Below are positions 62,943 through 64,000 of a DNA stretch of 64,000 nt, one piece after another. Position numbers and translations under genes: made by a program. The DNA lies in assembly GCF_014652275.1 (NCBI RefSeq), contig NZ_BMYM01000002.1, positions 248,001 to 312,000 on the forward strand, written 5' to 3'. The notes below the pieces were generated by a model. That model was not told the DNA's origin and ran no database searches. It worked only from the letters and a program-made list of their open reading frames with translations. Origin of the DNA: Parahalioglobus pacificus. GTDB taxonomy: Bacteria > Pseudomonadota > Gammaproteobacteria > Pseudomonadales > Halieaceae. The stretch's first letter is position 1. Each line of letters opens with the position of its first letter.

Positions 62943-63917
62943 TTACAGGATGTAGACGAACAGGAACAGGAACACCCACACCACGTCAACGAAGTGCCAG
63001 TACCAGCTGGACGCTTCAAAGCCGAAGTGATCATCGGCGGTGAAATGACCGCCGCGCACACTGCGCAACCACTGAATCAGCAACATGGTCATCCCCATCA
63101 ATACGTGGAAACCATGGAAGCCTGTCAGCATGAAGAAGGTTGAGCCGTAAATACCGGAGTTCAGCGTCAGACCGAAGTGTGCGTACGCTTCGTAGTACTC
63201 ATAGGCCTGCACGAAAACGAAGATAATACCCAGCAGTACCGTCAGGCCCAGCCACAGGTTGAACTTCTTCTTGTTACCGTCCAGCAGACCCATGTGCGCG
63301 ATGTGTACAGTGAAGCTGGATGACAACAGAATGATGGTGTTCCACAGGGGCAGCCACTTGTACCACGCCGCGGCATCGCCAAAGGCCATCGTGGTTTCAG
63401 CACTCTGATAGGTGCCGTTGTTGGCTGTGATCTGGTTCGCTACGCCACCAATGGCTTCCTGAGGCGTCTGCAGCATAGGCCAGGTGTACTCAAAGCCTTC
63501 CCACAGCAGGTAGTTCATGCGACCGCCTTCACCTTCACTGGCCAGCCAGGGACCAGCCAGGTTGCGCACATAGAACAGGGCGCCAAAGAAGGCGAAGAAG
63601 AACATCACTTCCGAGAAGATGAACCAGAACATGCCCAGCACATAGGATTTTTTCAGCTGAGCACTGTTGAGCCCTTCGATGTTCTCCTTGATGGCAATGC
63701 GGAACCAGTTGAACAGCGTTGCTGCAAAGAAGAACAGGCCGATCCAGAATATGGACCATGAGCTGGTGGCTGCTTCTGGGTCGCCAAACGTCATGTCGTT
63801 CATGATGCTGGCGGCACCAAAAATACTGAGCATCAGACCTATAGTGGCGCAGACCGCCAACTTGCTTTTGTCCGGTACGTAATACGTTTCGTACTCTGTG
63901 GATGTCTGACTTGTCAT
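62943..63917 (-). CDS. coxC: Cytochrome c oxidase subunit III
   Basis: A 324-aa subunit III of an aa3-type oxidase with seven membrane helices. It shows 'SEVMFFFAFFGALFY', 'HIAHMGLLDGNKKKF', 'TGFHGFHVLMGM' and the C-terminal 'SSWYWHFVDVVWVFLFLFVYI', which are family hallmarks. A long loop after helix 3 (about residues 125-185) is larger than in mitochondrial homologues. Subunits I and II are presumably beyond the window end. Confidence 0.95.
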   Translation of the reverse strand: MTSQTSTEYETYYVPDKSKLAVCATIGLMLSIFGAASIMNDMTFGDPEAATSSWSIFWIGLFFFAATLFNWFRIAIKENIEGLNSAQLKKSYVLGMFWFIFSEVMFFFAFFGALFYVRNLAGPWLASEGEGGRMNYLLWEGFEYTWPMLQTPQEAIGGVANQITANNGTYQSAETTMAFGDAAAWYKWLPLWNTIILLSSSFTVHIAHMGLLDGNKKKFNLWLGLTVLLGIIFVFVQAYEYYEAYAHFGLTLNSGIYGSTFFMLTGFHGFHVLMGMTMLLIQWLRSVRGGHFTADDHFGFEASSWYWHFVDVVWVFLFLFVYIL

Positions 63918-63961
63918 TGTGTTTCTCCGATTAACTCACGCAGGTTCCCCTGCACTGCGTG

Positions 63962-64000
63962 TCAGCGAGCGGCGACTGCGCCGTTCACCATATCTGTAAC
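63962..64000 (-). CDS. C-terminal end of an upstream gene, probably ctaG (partial)
   Basis: Reading from the window edge on the minus strand gives twelve codons ('VTDMVNGAVAAR') then TGA at 63964-63962. In similar clusters the Cox11/CtaG copper chaperone precedes subunit III, so this is probably its tail. The fragment is too short to prove it. Confidence 0.35.
   Translation of the reverse strand, partial: VTDMVNGAVAAR

Overview
The window is chromosomal DNA of a GC-rich, aerobic, Gram-negative gammaproteobacterium. It carries LPS inner-core genes, TolC, ParE, an aa3-type cytochrome oxidase assembly cluster, and the blocks dsbA - cytochrome c4 - cytochrome c5 - engB / polA and glnE - ilvE - waaF - waaC - waaG - waaP, which are arranged as in Pseudomonas. 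Gene content suggests a marine Cellvibrionales/Halieaceae-like member, but that is inference from gene order without any database comparison. I see no tRNA, rRNA, CRISPR array, prophage or insertion sequence.

Layout. (1) 1-4080: a class II bacteriocin/microcin island, with an HlyD-type adaptor (cut by the window edge), a C39-peptidase ABC exporter, a 79-aa precursor with a textbook double-glycine leader, an HExxH membrane zincin and a 54-aa two-helix membrane protein. The last part is visibly more AT-rich than its surroundings. (2) 4117-10300: parE, cpdA and a DUF1249 gene on the minus strand, divergent from tolC, which meets waaA tail to tail. (3) 10424-14669: an oxidase/aldo-keto reductase pair, hldE and an orphan methyltransferase. 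(4) 14691-24628: envelope glycan genes, namely a glycosyltransferase-methyltransferase-(alpha/alpha)6-barrel trio, the four dTDP-L-rhamnose genes as two convergent pairs, and a plus-strand GT-C transferase, sugar kinase and sulfotransferase unit. (5) 24633-35992: the LPS core operon with ilvE and glnE, then a type II/IV secretion ATPase. (6) 36131-46344: phosphate uptake (PhoU-like plus Pit), argA, ilvD, a lipoprotein, a diguanylate cyclase, a VOC protein, a threonine dehydratase-like enzyme and an alanine/sodium symporter. (7) 46377-53290: leuA, an Lrp-family regulator, a carboxylesterase, an SDR, cysteine synthase and an FMN reductase. (8) 53368-58776: dsbA, cytochromes c4 and c5, engB and polA. 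(9) 59134-64000: a small secreted protein and the cytochrome oxidase assembly cluster.

The most notable unlisted element is a roughly 120-nt non-coding RNA between polA and engB on the minus strand (55997-55878). It has a sigmaE/AlgU-type promoter, four hairpins, C-rich loops and a Rho-independent terminator. It lies at the locus of Spot 42 in enterics and of the AlgU-dependent ErsA in Pseudomonas aeruginosa. The other notable element is the bacteriocin island.

Many genes act together on the outer envelope. hldE, waaA, waaC, waaF, waaG and waaP build the heptose/Kdo core. The rml genes supply dTDP-rhamnose. The extra kinases and the sulfotransferase could add negative charge to a surface glycan.
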